Below, one piece after another: positions 21,825 to 34,953 of a stretch of DNA of 64,000 nucleotides (positions are counted from its first letter, which is position 1; each line of letters begins with the position of its first letter). Under the pieces are notes generated by a model. The model had not been told where the DNA came from. It did no database searches and was given only the letters and a program-made list of their open reading frames with translations. The position numbers and the translations under genes are program-made. The stretch is from Lineus longissimus (Eukaryota > Nemertea > Pilidiophora > Heteronemertea > Lineidae), in assembly GCF_910592395.1 (NCBI RefSeq), contig NC_088323.1:8248001-8312000 (forward strand). The letters run 5' to 3'.

Positions 21825-22140
21825 CAGACAAGCGATTCCTGCGATTATAATCGCTGCTACATGTATGTGCGACAAAAGGATTTCTCATCTGCAAGTAAAA
21901 CCAGTAATTACTAGGTTTGATATTGACATTATCAATGTCCCCCGCAGATGGGCGATCGACATGCGATTTAAATCGCTTCTCTGCAAACGAAGGCCTAATT
22001 CAATTCAATTTAATTTCCCGCTAGATGATCAGAAGAAAGCTACTGTGATTTGCACGTTGCTGTGACCACTGCAAAAGAAGCGGCCTGGAATCTAATCGCA
22101 TGCGACGACAATCGCTCGTTTGCGGTGGTCATCGCAGTTC
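21825..22140. repeat. Cluster of GCGAT/ATCGC palindromes
   Basis: GCGATTATAATCGC (about 21841), GGGCGATCGACATGCGATTT and AAATCGC (about 21950-21978), and AATCGCATGCGACGACAATC (about 22095) crowd into 300 bp. Probably a decayed inverted-repeat element; no ORF fits. Confidence 0.45.
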
Positions 22141-22434
22141 CATATTCAAAACTTTCAGACTAAGAATGAAATAAATTGCGAAAATATTTTAAAATCTAGG
22201 GCAATGAGACAAAATTGAATATTTGGCTAAATTTTACTAAATCTTTCGGGCCAATGGGTTACAACATTATTGGATAATAGTGTTCAACTTTTTTAAGCCA
22301 ATAAATCATTCTCATTTATAGTGAATTGTGTTATCAAGATTACTAAATGATGGCAAATTAACTTGCATTTATCATTCATGTCTATTACTATTTATTTCAA
22401 ATTACCAGGATTTTTAAAGAACCGCCCTACTTCA

Positions 22435-22625
22435 ACTGCTCGGGTCATCAACCGCTCGGGTGGAGCAGCTCCACCCGAGCGGTTTCGGTGAGACAACTAA
22501 TACCTCCAGTTCGGTATCAATTCCTGTACACACTGCCAACATTTTCGATAACATCGCACCTGGACAACATGTTTCCCAACATGTTACCCAAAATGTTGTC
22601 AGTGTGTACAGAGCTTAAAACTTGA
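22435..22625. repeat. Repeat with a perfect 17-bp-arm palindrome
   Basis: AACCGCTCGGGTGGAGC at 22450-22466 and its exact complement at 22468-22484 are separated by one base. The following ACCTCCAGTTCGGTATCAAT recurs at 45776 and, inverted, at 23290 and 51195, so this is one end of a dispersed family. A second inverted pair (CTGTACACACTGCCAACATT / GTTGTCAGTGTGTACAG) spans 22524-22611. Confidence 0.75.
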
Positions 22626-22629
22626 ATAG

Positions 22630-24080
22630 ATTGGCGCTTTTATTGAAATTGATGCTATTCACGGATTTATTTTCTGATCTTTGCCTATTTAACATGTTTA
22701 AACAGCCTTGCTGGTGATTGGCGGTATACATACAAGCCAGCCAATGGGAGTGAAGTGGTCTCGTTCGTTAATGTTTATTAAACCGAGATCATCCAATAAC
22801 AGTGCAGTACTGCGAATTACGGTAACACGTAATGCTATGACTTAGGACTCTCAAACACAGTTCATGTTCCTTCATTAAATTCCTAACCGGAAAGTTGCAA
22901 AATGGAGGCAAGGTTGTTTGAGCTTCTACAGGGAGACTGTAGACATTGACAAAACTTGACGTAGTCCGGTAAGATTATGCTAGCTTTTGAAAATGCCAGA
23001 GATGTCGCCACTTGCAACAAAGCCAATTCCTGTGTTTTCCAATGTATCTTCTGGCTTTAAGATTACCACCACATGTTTATAATAGTACAATGTATACCTT
23101 AATACAGGGAACAAAACCCATACCAGTGCCAAAAACACCAACGGCAGCGCTAGTTTCCACTTTATCACATCTTAGTTACCATGGCAACACTAATGTTGTC
23201 TGTTCTTTGTCTTTCCAAACCTAACATTTTAGCGCACTTACCAGTAAGGTGGAATCTGATCAAAGTGGGAAAACTTCATGCTCCCACATCAATTTAAGGA
23301 ATTGATTCCGAACTGGAGGTCAAAACCTTGAGGGTGGAACTAAAATGTTGACCAAAACAGAGGCAGAGCCGAGGTTTTAGCCAGCATTTCAGCTCCACCC
23401 AAGTCATTCTAAATCCAGGTATTTAAGAATTGTAATTTGAAGTTTTGCATTGTGATCATTGATATCCATTATGTATCAAGTATTTAAAAAAATTAAGAAT
23501 TTAGACTTTGTTGTTTGAAAAAGATTTTGGCCCGTCCAAAATTATTGTGATTTCAGTTACTTTTATCACTAGAAGGATAAACAGGTACTGTAAATGGTGA
23601 AATTTTGACAAAGCTAAAAGTTAACGAATTTGCTTATTTTTCAGTTGGTGATAGACTAAATATCGCGTTTGTTGCTGAAACTAGTGTCCTTAATAGAGAG
23701 GTTGATAGAGAGGGGGGCTCCACCAAGGGGTTCCACTGTATTTTGTTTGAAAGTGCACCTGCAGGATGATATTGGGTGCTCAACTTAGAGTGCTTTACGA
23801 TCTCCAAACAAATTCTTTATTAGGGACTACAAAACATCTGGTAATATTTGTGGCATGCACTTTATGACAAAATTTTAGCGACAACAGCTAATTTTAGCAA
23901 TAGCCCACACAAACAGCCAATTTGTTTTGAAACATCTCTTTTTTGTCAAAATTTGGAACGTCTTTCTAGATCAGGGCCCGGTTATTTGGAAGCACAAAAG
24001 TCACGTTATCCCTAACGGTTACGTTAAGTATCCTTATGGACATTATCTCTTCCAGTTAAACCCATTAAAATTTGGAAATT
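22630..24080. other. Mostly unassigned
   Basis: Holds a diverged piece of the previous family (about 23285-23400: GGAATTGATTCCGAACTGG, GGGTGGAACTAAAATG) and a decayed R2 fragment (about 23690-23745). CCAATGGGA and ATTGGCGG near 22720-22750 are CCAAT-box-like but no transcript is suggested. Confidence 0.4.
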
Positions 24081-24084
24081 TGGA

Positions 24085-24330
24085 AGTGACAACTTGGCAA
24101 GCCCAGCTTACCAAACAGCGACTTTTTCTTGTCCTGAATGGAGAGCCGAACTCATTAATATTAAAGTAAAGTCTCCAGTTCGCCAAACAGGGTAGATTTT
24201 TTACCTGTTTGGCAAGCCCGGCTGGCCGAACAGGGTGGCTTTTTAGTGCTGTTTGGCAAGCGGCTCTCCAAACAGGACAAAAAAAGATGCCTGTTCGGCG
24301 AGCGGCTTGCCAAACAGACCCGGCCTTAAA
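24085..24330. repeat. Array of short hairpins based on CCAAACAG
   Basis: Roughly 60-bp units each contain CCAAACAGG or CCGAACAGG, a T-rich core (TTTTTACC or CTTTTT), and the complement CCTGTTTGGCAAGC. At least four stems can be drawn between 24110 and 24325 (for example 24183-24215 and 24227-24262). The repeated stem design, and not simple tandem copying, is the striking feature. Confidence 0.7.
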
Positions 24331-24944
24331 ATGTTCATGTTAAGACTGCAACGACTCGGTTAAAACTAACGTTGTTTTGAACAACTCAGTCCAGGGGCTG
24401 TACTGTATTGCTTCCACTAAGTTATTAATTCTTGGTCCAGGTGTTTTTATGCTGCTGTATGTCGGCTATATTTTTTCACTCATTTCCAATTAAAGATGGC
24501 AGCTCAGGCAATGTCATACTATAAATTCAAAATTGGATATTAAGTCAACCCAGTGATGTTAGGCCACGTGTTTTTAGTTCTTGGTTTACCGGAGAGAACT
24601 GTCTTTGCATTATGAGGACAAAAAGAATACATTTTCATACTTGCAAAGGCATATTTGCGGATGTTTGTGGTTTATGTTTTTAACTTTCACAATGTTCAAA
24701 TAACACTTTAGAGAGGGTCCGAATATATGAATAACATCGTTGGTGTACGAAAACCCCTTGAATAGTGACTAGTGTTTATGAAATAATTGATAACATGGGG
24801 GAGACTCTGCAATATAGTTGTTTTCTTTTTTGGGAGGGGGGGGGGAGATTCAACCAAATGTCTTGCAATGACACAACTTTTCAAAATTGTTTGAATTTAA
24901 TTTTAGACTCCCTCTCGATCACCTGACATCTAATTCATTCCATT

Positions 24945-25425
24945 CATTCATTAGCGAGTTTCCGCATCGCTTACGATTACGATTACGATTACGATTACGA
25001 TTTGTGTTTGACGTCATCGATTTTTGGTGCTACGTCATCCCCGGCGAAATCATCGATGGTACTTTCGTCTCGTTCTTACGAGGATTCCGACTGATCTTCG
25101 TAAGTCGAAAAACGATTATATGGATTAGCGAAAAGCCTATTTTCCACGCTACATATCAAATTCAAGGTGAAATATTCATTGAAGAATACTTTAGAACATA
25201 TCTGTCAAACATAGGAACTGCATTTAATGTGATCAACGGCGATTTTGATCATGTTTTTGCGCCGAGAAAAGTGCATCCAGAGCATGAGAGCAGAGTATAG
25301 GGCCTATACTACAGTACACCAAAGCGGAAACAAAATTTCTGGTTCATGCCGGTTTTGAGAGTATTACGATTACGACTTTGAAATCATAATCGTAATCGTA
25401 AGCGATGCGGAAACTCCCTATTGAC
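24945..25425. repeat. Terminal inverted-repeat element with TTACGA microsatellite
   Basis: GAGTTTCCGCATCGCTTACG (24956-24975), followed by TTACGA repeats, is complementary to CGTAAGCGATGCGGAAACTC (25397-25416). The 137-residue plus-strand frame at 24887-25300 runs through the left arm and is therefore not taken as a host gene. Confidence 0.8.
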
Positions 25426-25779
25426 TCTGAGTAAACCAAGAAATATTTAACATGTGGCCTGGCACATATTCTTTTCAAAGCGTTTGATGGCAGCGATAGA
25501 TCATTTGGCCATGCAGTTATTGAACATACATGTACATGTAGCTGCATCGTAGAGAAAAAAACTGACAGTGATTTACTCCATATTTTTTAGAACCTGTCCA
25601 TTGAAATGGTCTTTAAAAGTCGGAAAAATTATTACTTCATTTTGGCAGGACATCAAGTGCAGAATTACAAGAGAGCTTTGCACTTGAATTTCCCTGGCTG
25701 CCATATAAATGAATTATCATGGCCACTGCCCTTTTACAACTTGGTTGTTGGTTTAAAGGAAACCTATCACGAAACGCAT

Positions 25780-27351
25780 ATAATGAAACGGCCAGGGTCC
25801 ATTGTGCTCACCGTATTTATATTTGGTGGTTAGGGTTACATCATGGTTAGGAAACATTCTTCATGTTAAGTATATAGGTTAAACCAAAGTCGGTAAGACA
25901 TGTGATGTATCGTTGCTTGGAATACCTACCATAAAAATATAATCGAAAACAAGTCACAAATAAGCGAGATATTGCACTTTTTACCTTTTTTAGATTTCGC
26001 CTCCTGGTGGCCATGTCCTGAATCAGATCAGATCGGAATTCGGTGTCCGAGGTAACATGACGTAGGGAGTCATGTGTACCAAATTTCAAGTTCATATAGA
26101 TTTAGCGGTTAAGAGACGTGCCATAGTTACACTCAAACGGCCAATTTACGCCTTTTGACCTCTGTGACGCTGGAAAGTAGGCCAAATTAAAAACCCGTAT
26201 GATATATGTGATGTATCCTTGCTAGGAGAACCTACCATAAATTTTTTATCGAAAACGAGTCAGTCATGAGAGAGATATCACAATTTTTAGGTTTCAACTT
26301 CTGGCCCCTGGTGGGCAAGTCAAGAATCAGATTGAACCTAAATTCAGTGTCAGAGGTTACATTACATAGGGAGTCATGTGTACCAAATTTCAAGTTCATA
26401 GCTTCATATCGGTTAAGAAACGTGCCGTCGTTACACTCACTACCCTAGTTGACCTCTGCGACCTTGAAAATTAGGTCAAATCAAAAACCCGGAAGATATA
26501 TGATGCGTCCTTGCTAGGAGTACCTATCACAAAAATATCATTGAAAACAAGTCACTATTAAGCGAGATATTGCAATTTTTACCTTCTTTAGTTTTGGCCC
26601 CCCTGGTGGCCAAGTCGAGAATCATATCAGAACGGAATTCAGTGTCGGATGTTATATGATGTAGGGAGTCATGTGTACCAAATTCCAAGTTCATAGCTTT
26701 ATCGGTTAAGAAACGTGCCATAGTTACACTCAAACAAACAATTTACGCCATTTGACCTATGTGACCTTGAAAATTAGGTCAAATAAAAAACCCGTTGGAT
26801 ATATGATGTATCCTTGCTGGGAGTACCTACCAGAAAAATATGATTGAAAACAGGTCACTGATAAGCGAGATATTGCACTTTTTACCTTTTTAAGTTTTGG
26901 CCCCCTGGTGGCCATGTCGAGAATCGCATCAGACCGTGCCATAGTTACATTCAAATGGACAATCAACGCCATTTTATCTCTGTCACCTTGAAAATTAGGT
27001 CAAATCAAAGACCCGTATGATATGTGATGTATCTTGCTAGGAGAACCTAGCATAAAATTTTTATCAAAGACAAGTCACTCATAAGAGAGATATCACAATT
27101 TTTAGGTTTCCATTTCTCACCTCCTGGTGGCCAAGTCAAGAATCAGATCGGACCGAAATTCATTGTAGGAGGTCACCTGACCTAGGGGAGGTCCTGTGTT
27201 AAAAGTTTCTAGTTCATAGCTTTAGCGGTTAAGAAACGTGCCGACTGTTTTTGAAACAGGATACAGACGACGACGACGACGACGACGATGACGGACGACG
27301 ACGGACGACAGACACTGCGCTGCTGTATACACTCCCCTACGGTGAGCCAAA
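25780..27351 (-). mobile_element. Interspersed repeat R1, copy e (five modules or parts)
   Basis: Minus-strand copy from tail (CATTGTGCTCACCG, 25800-25813) to head (a long GAC-triplet tract 27258-27300, then CCTACGGTGAGCCAAAAA). Repeated CCTGGTGGCC blocks lie at about 25996, 26591, 26897 and 27122. An intact composite is at 26753-26781; the one at 26450-26478 has lost one half-site base. Module edges show recombination between copies. Confidence 0.85.
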
Positions 27352-29085
27352 AATGGGGAGTTTTCAACGGCCCGGTTAACACCTAAGGCGGGAATAGGCT
27401 TCCTTTGATAAATCTTAGCAGTTTTGAGTTCCCCTCCGGTATTTGATTATGTGAGCTGGGCATCTGGGTAACATTGCATAATGTTGCATAACATTACTCA
27501 CTCAAGTCATTGAACCGTATATGAGGTAATCACCAATCAAGTTATTTTTACTAAGTTCAGCTAGTCTGAATAAAGATTTTGTGTCGCAGTATCAGGTAGG
27601 CCTATACATTGTTTGCGGGGGGGGGGGGGGTAAATTTAGTCAACTCGCATGTATGGGTGGTTATTATTGCAAAAAGACAGAGCAAATCAGAGAGAAGACA
27701 ATGTACTCTGTAGCACATCAAGAACACCTAACATATACAAGTAGTTTTCATCGCTGCAATGATCGATGTAATGATTGATTGCTCATCTGTGGTTAAAACT
27801 GGTAAAACCTGGGTTTTATGCGGAACGGAAGTCGCGACGGTGCTTCAAGAATAAGTCTCTTTCAAGAGCTGTGAAAGCTTTGTTTCTCGTTAGTTTGTAA
27901 TTGACGATTTGAGGTTGTAACTTTCTGAAATTGATATACTAGCTAGTGTTTTCCCGATATTCTAATACATTCTGGTTTAGAAACCAAATGACTCGGTAGG
28001 TGAAGGGTTAACAGATTGACATATCTGTCACAGTTATACTACATCCAGACAACTGTGAGTGTTTACACGTGCTTGGGTCATTCGGTGCAAACCTCTCGGG
28101 CGCCTGTGATGGCAGGTAAAGCTGCTGCCAAGCTCTGCATGCACAGGAATACATCTTGATGTTAAAGGTCAAGTCTATTCATAAAATGTGTAATACATGT
28201 GTCGCGCTTATGACTGAGTACTGACCACGAGCAATCTGATGTGTTGAGGTTGGAGTTCAATCGATCATCATCAATGATACATATCTTCGGGAATCTACTT
28301 AAATCTTTGGAACGAGTTTACAATTCACGATCATTACTCATGAAAAGCTCAACATTTGACGAATTAAGTGCCATTATTCAATAGATTTATAGTGTATGCG
28401 ATCAAACTACGTCATTTCTGATGATGGGGATTGCAATTCTAACCAAAGCTTCGAATCCGACATAAAATCATACAAACTTTACTTGGAAGTTAATACTCTC
28501 CAGACAAAGCATTCTGTTTATCATGATATAGTGTATCATTTTTATAGCTGACCAGTGTGAGCTGATACAGATCGTGTGTTGTCTATATCATGCCAATGTA
28601 CGGTCAGATCGCAAAAACAACAAATGCGCACATTCTGACAAAATCTGATTGCTTCATAAGACAAGCAATTAACCTTATTTATCATACTGCTCCAGATTAA
28701 TGCAACTATCAATTGATGACTTGCACTCATCCTCTTCAAGCTTTCGACGCCCTTAACTTCTCTCGTCAGTCCTGCTATGCTATCTTACCACTCCAATTTA
28801 GAAGAGGAACAACATCAGCTTGTATGAAAAAGTGGTTCACCATCATTATGTTTTGGCAGTGCACATCAATTAAGATACACCAGAGTTATATTAAAGAGAT
28901 CCAGTCATGGCACAAGTCTTTATTTAGACTAGTTGAACGTGGTAAAAATTACTAAATTGGTGATTACTTCTTATGCAGCTCATTGGCTACATAATCAACC
29001 ACCTGAGGGAAACTCAAATTTATCAAAGGAAGCTTATTTCCGCCTCAGGCTTTAGCCGGGCCGTTCAAAACTCCCCATTTTTATA
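27346..29085. mobile_element. 1.74-kb element with terminal inverted repeats of about 200 bp
   Basis: AAAAATGGGGAGTTTT at the left end and its complement at 29070-29085 begin arms that stay alignable for about 200 bp (CGGCCCGG, GCTTCCTTTGATAAAT, GTAATCACCAAT, CTAGTCTGAATAAAGA). The interior (27600-28890) has a poly-G run at 27617 and no ORF that looks like a transposase, so it is non-autonomous or carries captured DNA. Its left end abuts the head of R1 copy e. Confidence 0.8.
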
Positions 29086-31282
29086 AGCGTTTCGCTACAG
29101 GTTTCCTATAAAGGCCTTCACTATCAGTGTTCATTGTCGTTTCGTGTGGCTCTAATAAATAAAAGTTAACACTGGTCTGGTAATTTTATTGTGCACATAA
29201 TTCCCTGAATATTTATCATTGTGCATAACAACATTGTTGAAATTGAAATTTGGTTCATAATAATTTACACAATTGGAAATGTTCAAATTCGGGTTTAATT
29301 TTTTGAACAGACAGAGTACATGTGTGACAACATTCTTTGACTTTATAAAACATCACCAAGTGAGAAATGAATAACACTCAACCATTGGATCTTTAACGAC
29401 ATCAAATCCCCAAGGTCAGACCATGCCTATCCACGTATAGGGGGGATACAAGATACCAATTGATAGTTGCATGAAGTGAAGCAGCGTGAGTTTTGAGTGC
29501 GTGAGGATAATTGTCAGTCTTCATCTGGCTGTATTGTCTGCTCTATACTGATGCTCCATGGAGAACATTTTCAGCTTTCGAAATGGATTAAGTCTCATTT
29601 AACTCGGTAATTCGACCTGCGGAAGTGTGTTTCATCATTAAGGTTAGTATTTTATTTGTCATAATTGTAATTTTGATTACAATTAACCAGAAAGTGAAAG
29701 CTCAACATAGAAAGCTCAGCGGCATTTTACTTCAATAGGTTTGTTCTTCTCCTGTTTACTTAGCAAATTCTAAAAGTTTTTGGTCCTTTAACATGGAAAT
29801 AAGAAGGTTTTGTTAAAAATGTAATGTTGTGTGGCCCAGATTTCACCAGTGATGAGTTCATTAAAGATTCATTTAATTGCATAACATTGTTTGAATTAAG
29901 CGAGTAGACAGCAAAAAGTGTTCCTACCATGAGGTTAATTTGAGAGGTTTCGCAAATACCTTTTTTAATATCCGATTAATTAAATGTGCATCGAGCTTTT
30001 TTCATTGTTCGAAGTCATCAGTGGTCCTCGCTCATTCAGACCTCCATTTCGCATTTAGCCCTATTTTATGCATGCAGTGACGGGTGTTGGCCAAGAAGAA
30101 GTAGCTGAGAAACCCCTGCCTAATTTGCTCAGGGCCTGTCTCATCCACCAGCCAAACTTCGCCCTGAAAAACATATATCATGCCTTATTATCTGAATTTT
30201 CTGCCTTAATGATCCCATCCGTCGGACTTGCATCTAACTATAGCCTATAATTGACGCAGAGCCTTTTGGCATTGTTATCGACTCCCTCTCGGTCTTACAT
30301 CAAATTTGCACAAATGAGTCAAGACATATGCCTAAATTGCCCTCATGGTTATTCATCATCTCTTTTTGTCTGCACTTGGGTATGCATTGACGTAGAGCAT
30401 TGAATTCGAACATTTTCCGCTCAGTACGGTTTATTTTTAAACCAATCTGGATGAATTGTTTAGGTTTTTTTTGTCCATCTACTCATGTGCCGAGAATGAA
30501 TGAGAAATACCCAGAAACAAAATATGGCCTATCCAGGGGACCCTCCCTCAAAAGGACGATTGGACTTCGCTGAGAATGCTGATTTCCTAAAGTCCCGTTT
30601 GGTTTTGGGGGCAAGGATCAATAAAAACCAAACTTTAAAGAAATCCGACCAGTAGTTCGCCCTCCAGAGCCCCAAACGATGCGAACATAAAATTTATGAT
30701 TGGACTATGAAATGTATAGTCAAGTGAAAATACGAAAAACTAAAAAAAATTGCCACAAAATATCTGATTTTGGGGGTGTCTGGTTACTGGTATTTTTTTA
30801 CTGAATGAAAAACGAATGCTTTGACATGACAAAATAGAGAAATCAACAACCAAGCAATTTTGTGTACGAGGACACATATCCAAAATTAAATGCTTTTATG
30901 AAAATTAGACCTTTGGGGACGGGAATTTATCGATAATTATGACTCGTGTTTAATAATCATGGTCTGATTCGGCCTACCTTCGCCGAAAGTTGATAGCAGC
31001 CACAAATCTTATGTGAAATGGGTCAATCGTGGATCACGGATTATGTTACAAAGTTATATCACTTACAGAGCTCACAAATACAACTGATGGTCCTTGTAGG
31101 AGGGCCCCTGATAAATCTGTGACCTCCATGACCCTCCACAAAAAGACAAATTTTGTAAAAATGACGACTGTGCCATTGACTTTAAAGGACTTAAAACTCC
31201 CCCAGGAATCAGCGTGAAGGACCACTCCAAAATTGTCAGTTGACTCCGTCATACCATTCTGAACAAGCGGTGTTTGAACCAT
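29086..31282. other. No gene seen
   Basis: AT-rich, no repeats that I can place and no convincing ORF. An upstream EcR leader exon could hide anywhere here without being visible. Confidence 0.45.
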
Positions 31283-31515
31283 ACAAATTTGACCCGGCTT
31301 ATTTAACCCGGTGTAATGTTTTTGAGTGTTTCTGTTTTTGGGTGTTTCCCCTCATTGTTTGGGAACGCTCAAAAATAGATTGACGAGTTTTTCTGTGTAT
31401 CCCCCCTATTGAAAAGTCATGGTCTCTCTAGCTGCCTATTGTTTGGAAACACTGAAACATGGGGAACAACCACAGATGTTACACCGGTTCAGAATTTGAT
31501 CCGGATCAAATACCT
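31283..31515. repeat. Inverted-repeat element
   Basis: CAAATTTGACCCGG and CCCGGTGTAATGTTTTTGAG (31284-31325) are complementary, with gaps, to CAGATGTTACACCGG and TTTGATCCGGATC (31472-31505). GAAACACTGAAACATGGGG pairs with the GTGTTTCCCC region in the centre. Confidence 0.55.
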
Positions 31516-32683
31516 TTTTCGTCCGCATCATACTTTCGCCCTCGGGGTAAACTCGCCCCATGGCGCTATGAATAGCATCAGCGATAGATAAATGGCTGCA
31601 GGATGGAGATATAAAATCGAAAATTATGAAAAAATGACACTGACAGCGTGGTTTGTACGATACATTCAGTGACAAGGCACATGGTCCTTGGAGCATTTCA
31701 TAATTATCTAAAGGCATAAGCTGTTTGTTGCCTCCCTCTGTTGCCAAGATATTGCCACCTTTATTGTTTGGGGGGCATGTTTGACTGTCTCAGAGTTGAA
31801 ACAAAATTGTAAAAATATCGAACACTTTCAGAAAATTGTTTATTATTGAAATGGGTTCTCAACGTGACACGATTTTTACGCAGCTGTCATTTCCATGGAA
31901 ACCACCCATAACCAAGACCCAACATGTGCGGTTGTTAACTCAAGAACCTGAAAGTTATTTAGATGGATAAATGATTATGCATTTCTCCTTTTTAATTGGA
32001 AGTAGGTCACATTTAAAATGTCCATATTTCAATGTAAATACACCCAATCATCTTGACCCTCATTGTATTGACATTACTAAGCGCGTCTAATATAGGCGGA
32101 GGTAACGGAGGCAATACCGCTGGAAGTTCAGTATGACGCCCAATGTGTTTCCATGGCAGCTCACTGAACTGGAAAGATTAATTAGCCACAATGTACGCAT
32201 TTCGATAAATAGATAATATCCTAAACGATAGAGGAAAGTGATCTCTTGTACGACCTGAAATGCTAATTAAATTTTGAAAAAGTTTGAGGCAGGGAAATTT
32301 CTTGAATCATGGCCACGATGGAAAAAGCGCGTAGTTCTGTTTATTTCCAGCAGATTATTTCTCTGAATGAGAGAGAACACAGGATCTGTGACTATTATGA
32401 AGTGAATGGTTCTTGGGATATGACCCAAATATGATTTTATGTCCTTCACCTATTTCCAACTGGAAAGTAGGTCACATTAACCTACTTGCAGAGATGTCTG
32501 GTAGGAGTGGACATTAAATTAGATTTTTTGTACATGTCAAGTCATGTTTTCAAATTATACATACACACAAGTTTCAACTTTTGAGACACAATGGCGGGCA
32601 AATGTACGACCAGTGTTGACGGAAGACAAATGACGACGATGACGGATATAGGACGTGATAATGTGGCTTGGCCTGTGTGAGCT
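31516..32683. other. No gene seen
   Basis: A lone R1 tail remnant (CACATGGTCCTTGGAGCATTT, split here by position 31678-31698) is the only recognisable piece. Confidence 0.4.
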
Positions 32684-33560
32684 AAATGAAACGGCTAAGG
32701 GCCAATGTTCTCACCGCATAGAAAGTTGGTGGTAAGGAATTCATCCTGGTTAAGAAACATGCTACATGTATAGTATATAGGTCAAACCAACGTCGGTTGA
32801 TATGTGATGTATCGTCGCTTGGAGTACCTACCATAAAATCATAGCTTGAGTGGATAAGAAACGTGCCATAGATACACACAAACGACTAATTTACGCCATT
32901 TGACCTCTGTGACCTTGAAAATTAGGTCAAATCAAAAACCCGTTAGATATGTGATGTATCCTTGCTTGGAGTCCCTACCATAAAAATATCATCGAAAACA
33001 AGTCACTAATAAGCGAGATACATGTATTCCACTTTTGTTTGGTTTTGGCTCCCTGGTGGCCAAGCCGAGAACAAGATCGCACCGAAATTCGGTGTCGGGG
33101 GTTATCTGATCTAGGGAGTAATGTGTACCAAATTTCAAGTTCATAGCTTCAGCGGTTAAGAAACGTGTCATAGTTACCATCAAACGGCCAATTTACGCCA
33201 TTTGACCTCTGTGACCTTGAAAATTAGGTCAAATCAAAAACCCGTATGATATGTGATGGATCCTTGCTAGGAGTACCTACCGTAACAATTGTTAGCGAAA
33301 ATGAGTCGCTTATAAGCCAGATATCGCACTTTTTAGCTTTTAACTTTGGCCCCCTGGTGGTCAAGTGGAGAATCAGATCGGACCGAAAGTCAGAGTCAAT
33401 GGTCACTTGACCTGAGGGGTTATGTGTATAAAGTTTCAAGTTCATAGCCCTAGCGGTTAGGAAACGTGCCACTGTTTTTGAAACAGGATATAGATAACGA
33501 CGACTGCAGACGAAGGACGCTGCGGTGTTGTTTAAACTCCCCTACGGTGAGCCAAAAATT
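32684..33560 (-). mobile_element. Interspersed repeat R1, copy f
   Basis: Minus strand, from a tail-like ATGAAACGGCTAAGGG at 32686 to the head complement CCTACGGTGAGCCAAAAA at 33541. Two composites are intact (32901-32929 and 33203-33231), and CTCF-like complements lie at about 33047 and 33349. Another isolated R1 tail lies at 33993-34026. Confidence 0.85.
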
Positions 33561-34065
33561 ATTTTTTTTTACTACGAATGAATGAATGAAATTTACATTT
33601 ATATACCGCAAAATCCAAAATACTTGCTCTGATGCGGTTTAAAAAAATCGTGTGAAAGGGTGGGTCTACGCCTGAAAATGGCAGCAGTCTTAGCATTTTG
33701 TAGACAGATATACAAAATACCATAAATACGTTTGCGTAAATTTGGAGGCATAAAAACTGCACTGCATTGTTATAACTGCGTTTCTATTTTCCAGGACCAC
33801 CAGTAATTACAAATGGCGTACCCCTCAAGAGTAAGAGGATTATTCCTGCATAATAAGACTTAATTTTCAAAGTCACTGTGGTCAAAATTTTCAGTGAAAG
33901 TCCTCTATCCTTCTGGAATAGAAAAAAAATTGGAAATAGTGAACACGACAGTCAAATATACATGCATCTATTCTCTACTGCCTTTTTTTGCCCCAGATGA
34001 GCACAATGTCCCTGGACATTTCATTAGGATGTATTGTTGTCTCTCAATGCTAAGCTAATACAGTA

Positions 34066-34242
34066 GAACTTCTCTATTAAGGACACCCTCGGGACTTACA
34101 AGTGGTGTCCTTAATAGAGAGGTGTCCTGATTAGAGAGGTCAAATTGAATGGAAACAACCAACTTGGGGCCAAACTCAGTGTCCTTAAGAGAGGATATCC
34201 TTGATCGAGAAGAGTCCGCTAAGGGAGGTTCCACTCTACTAT
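34066..34242. mobile_element. R2 MITE, TA-flanked
   Basis: CAGTAGAACTTCTC at the left and GGAGGTTCCACTC at the right form terminal inverted repeats, flanked on both sides by TA. The body repeats CTATTAAGGACACC / GGTGTCCTTAATAGAGAGG in both orientations. TA duplication and inverted ends point to the Tc1/mariner superfamily as mobiliser. Confidence 0.85.
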
Positions 34243-34953
34243 TTTGAGTAAGCGTTTGTAGTAGAATTATCACGGTGTCACATCACATGCATACGGTATA
34301 TCGCTCATGCATAACTTGTTTATGCATGAGCGAAATTGCATTCGAGTAAAATAGATTTGTCTTTGACCAGAGACCGTCATAATAGACACCCGCATCAGGG
34401 ACACCATTCGATATGCCGTCATCAGCAAGATAGCGATCACGTCAGCTAAATATATTTGAGTTAATTCGATTTTTCCCTGGGAAGAGTGAGAGATTATCCT
34501 GAACAGTCTAAGTTCCAGAAAGGGCAAAGTATCGAGAGTAATCTGCATCACAGCAAGAACCAACAAGTATCCCAATCATATCAGGGGCAAGAAAAAGGGA
34601 ATGACCAGGCAGGATTAAATGTACATCATAAAGAATATTATTTGCTTTTGTTGAAAATTACTTGTTATTATGTGTATAGGTTATTTCATTTTATAAAACG
34701 ATAATAATAATAAACAATAAATAACACTTGATATTGCGCCCTTTCCACTGAAAATTGATCAATGTACAAAAGCGCTTGCTCAAAAAATCACACTCAACAA
34801 TGCTCAAAAATGTTCAAACAAAAAAATCCCTGTATGTATACTGCATTTGTATTATCTGTTTCATGTAATTTGTCCAAATTGTTATTTGTTCCTCAATAAA
34901 AATATGTATTACAAAAAAAATATTCCAAGAGGAATGTCTTGACTGTCAATGGT

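Noticed and set aside
22720-22830. Promoter with CCAAT boxes
   Set aside because: Two CCAAT-like motifs alone, no TATA, initiator or downstream exon to support it.
24887-25300. 137-residue ORF as a host gene
   Set aside because: Runs through the left arm and microsatellite of an inverted-repeat element; no recognisable domain.
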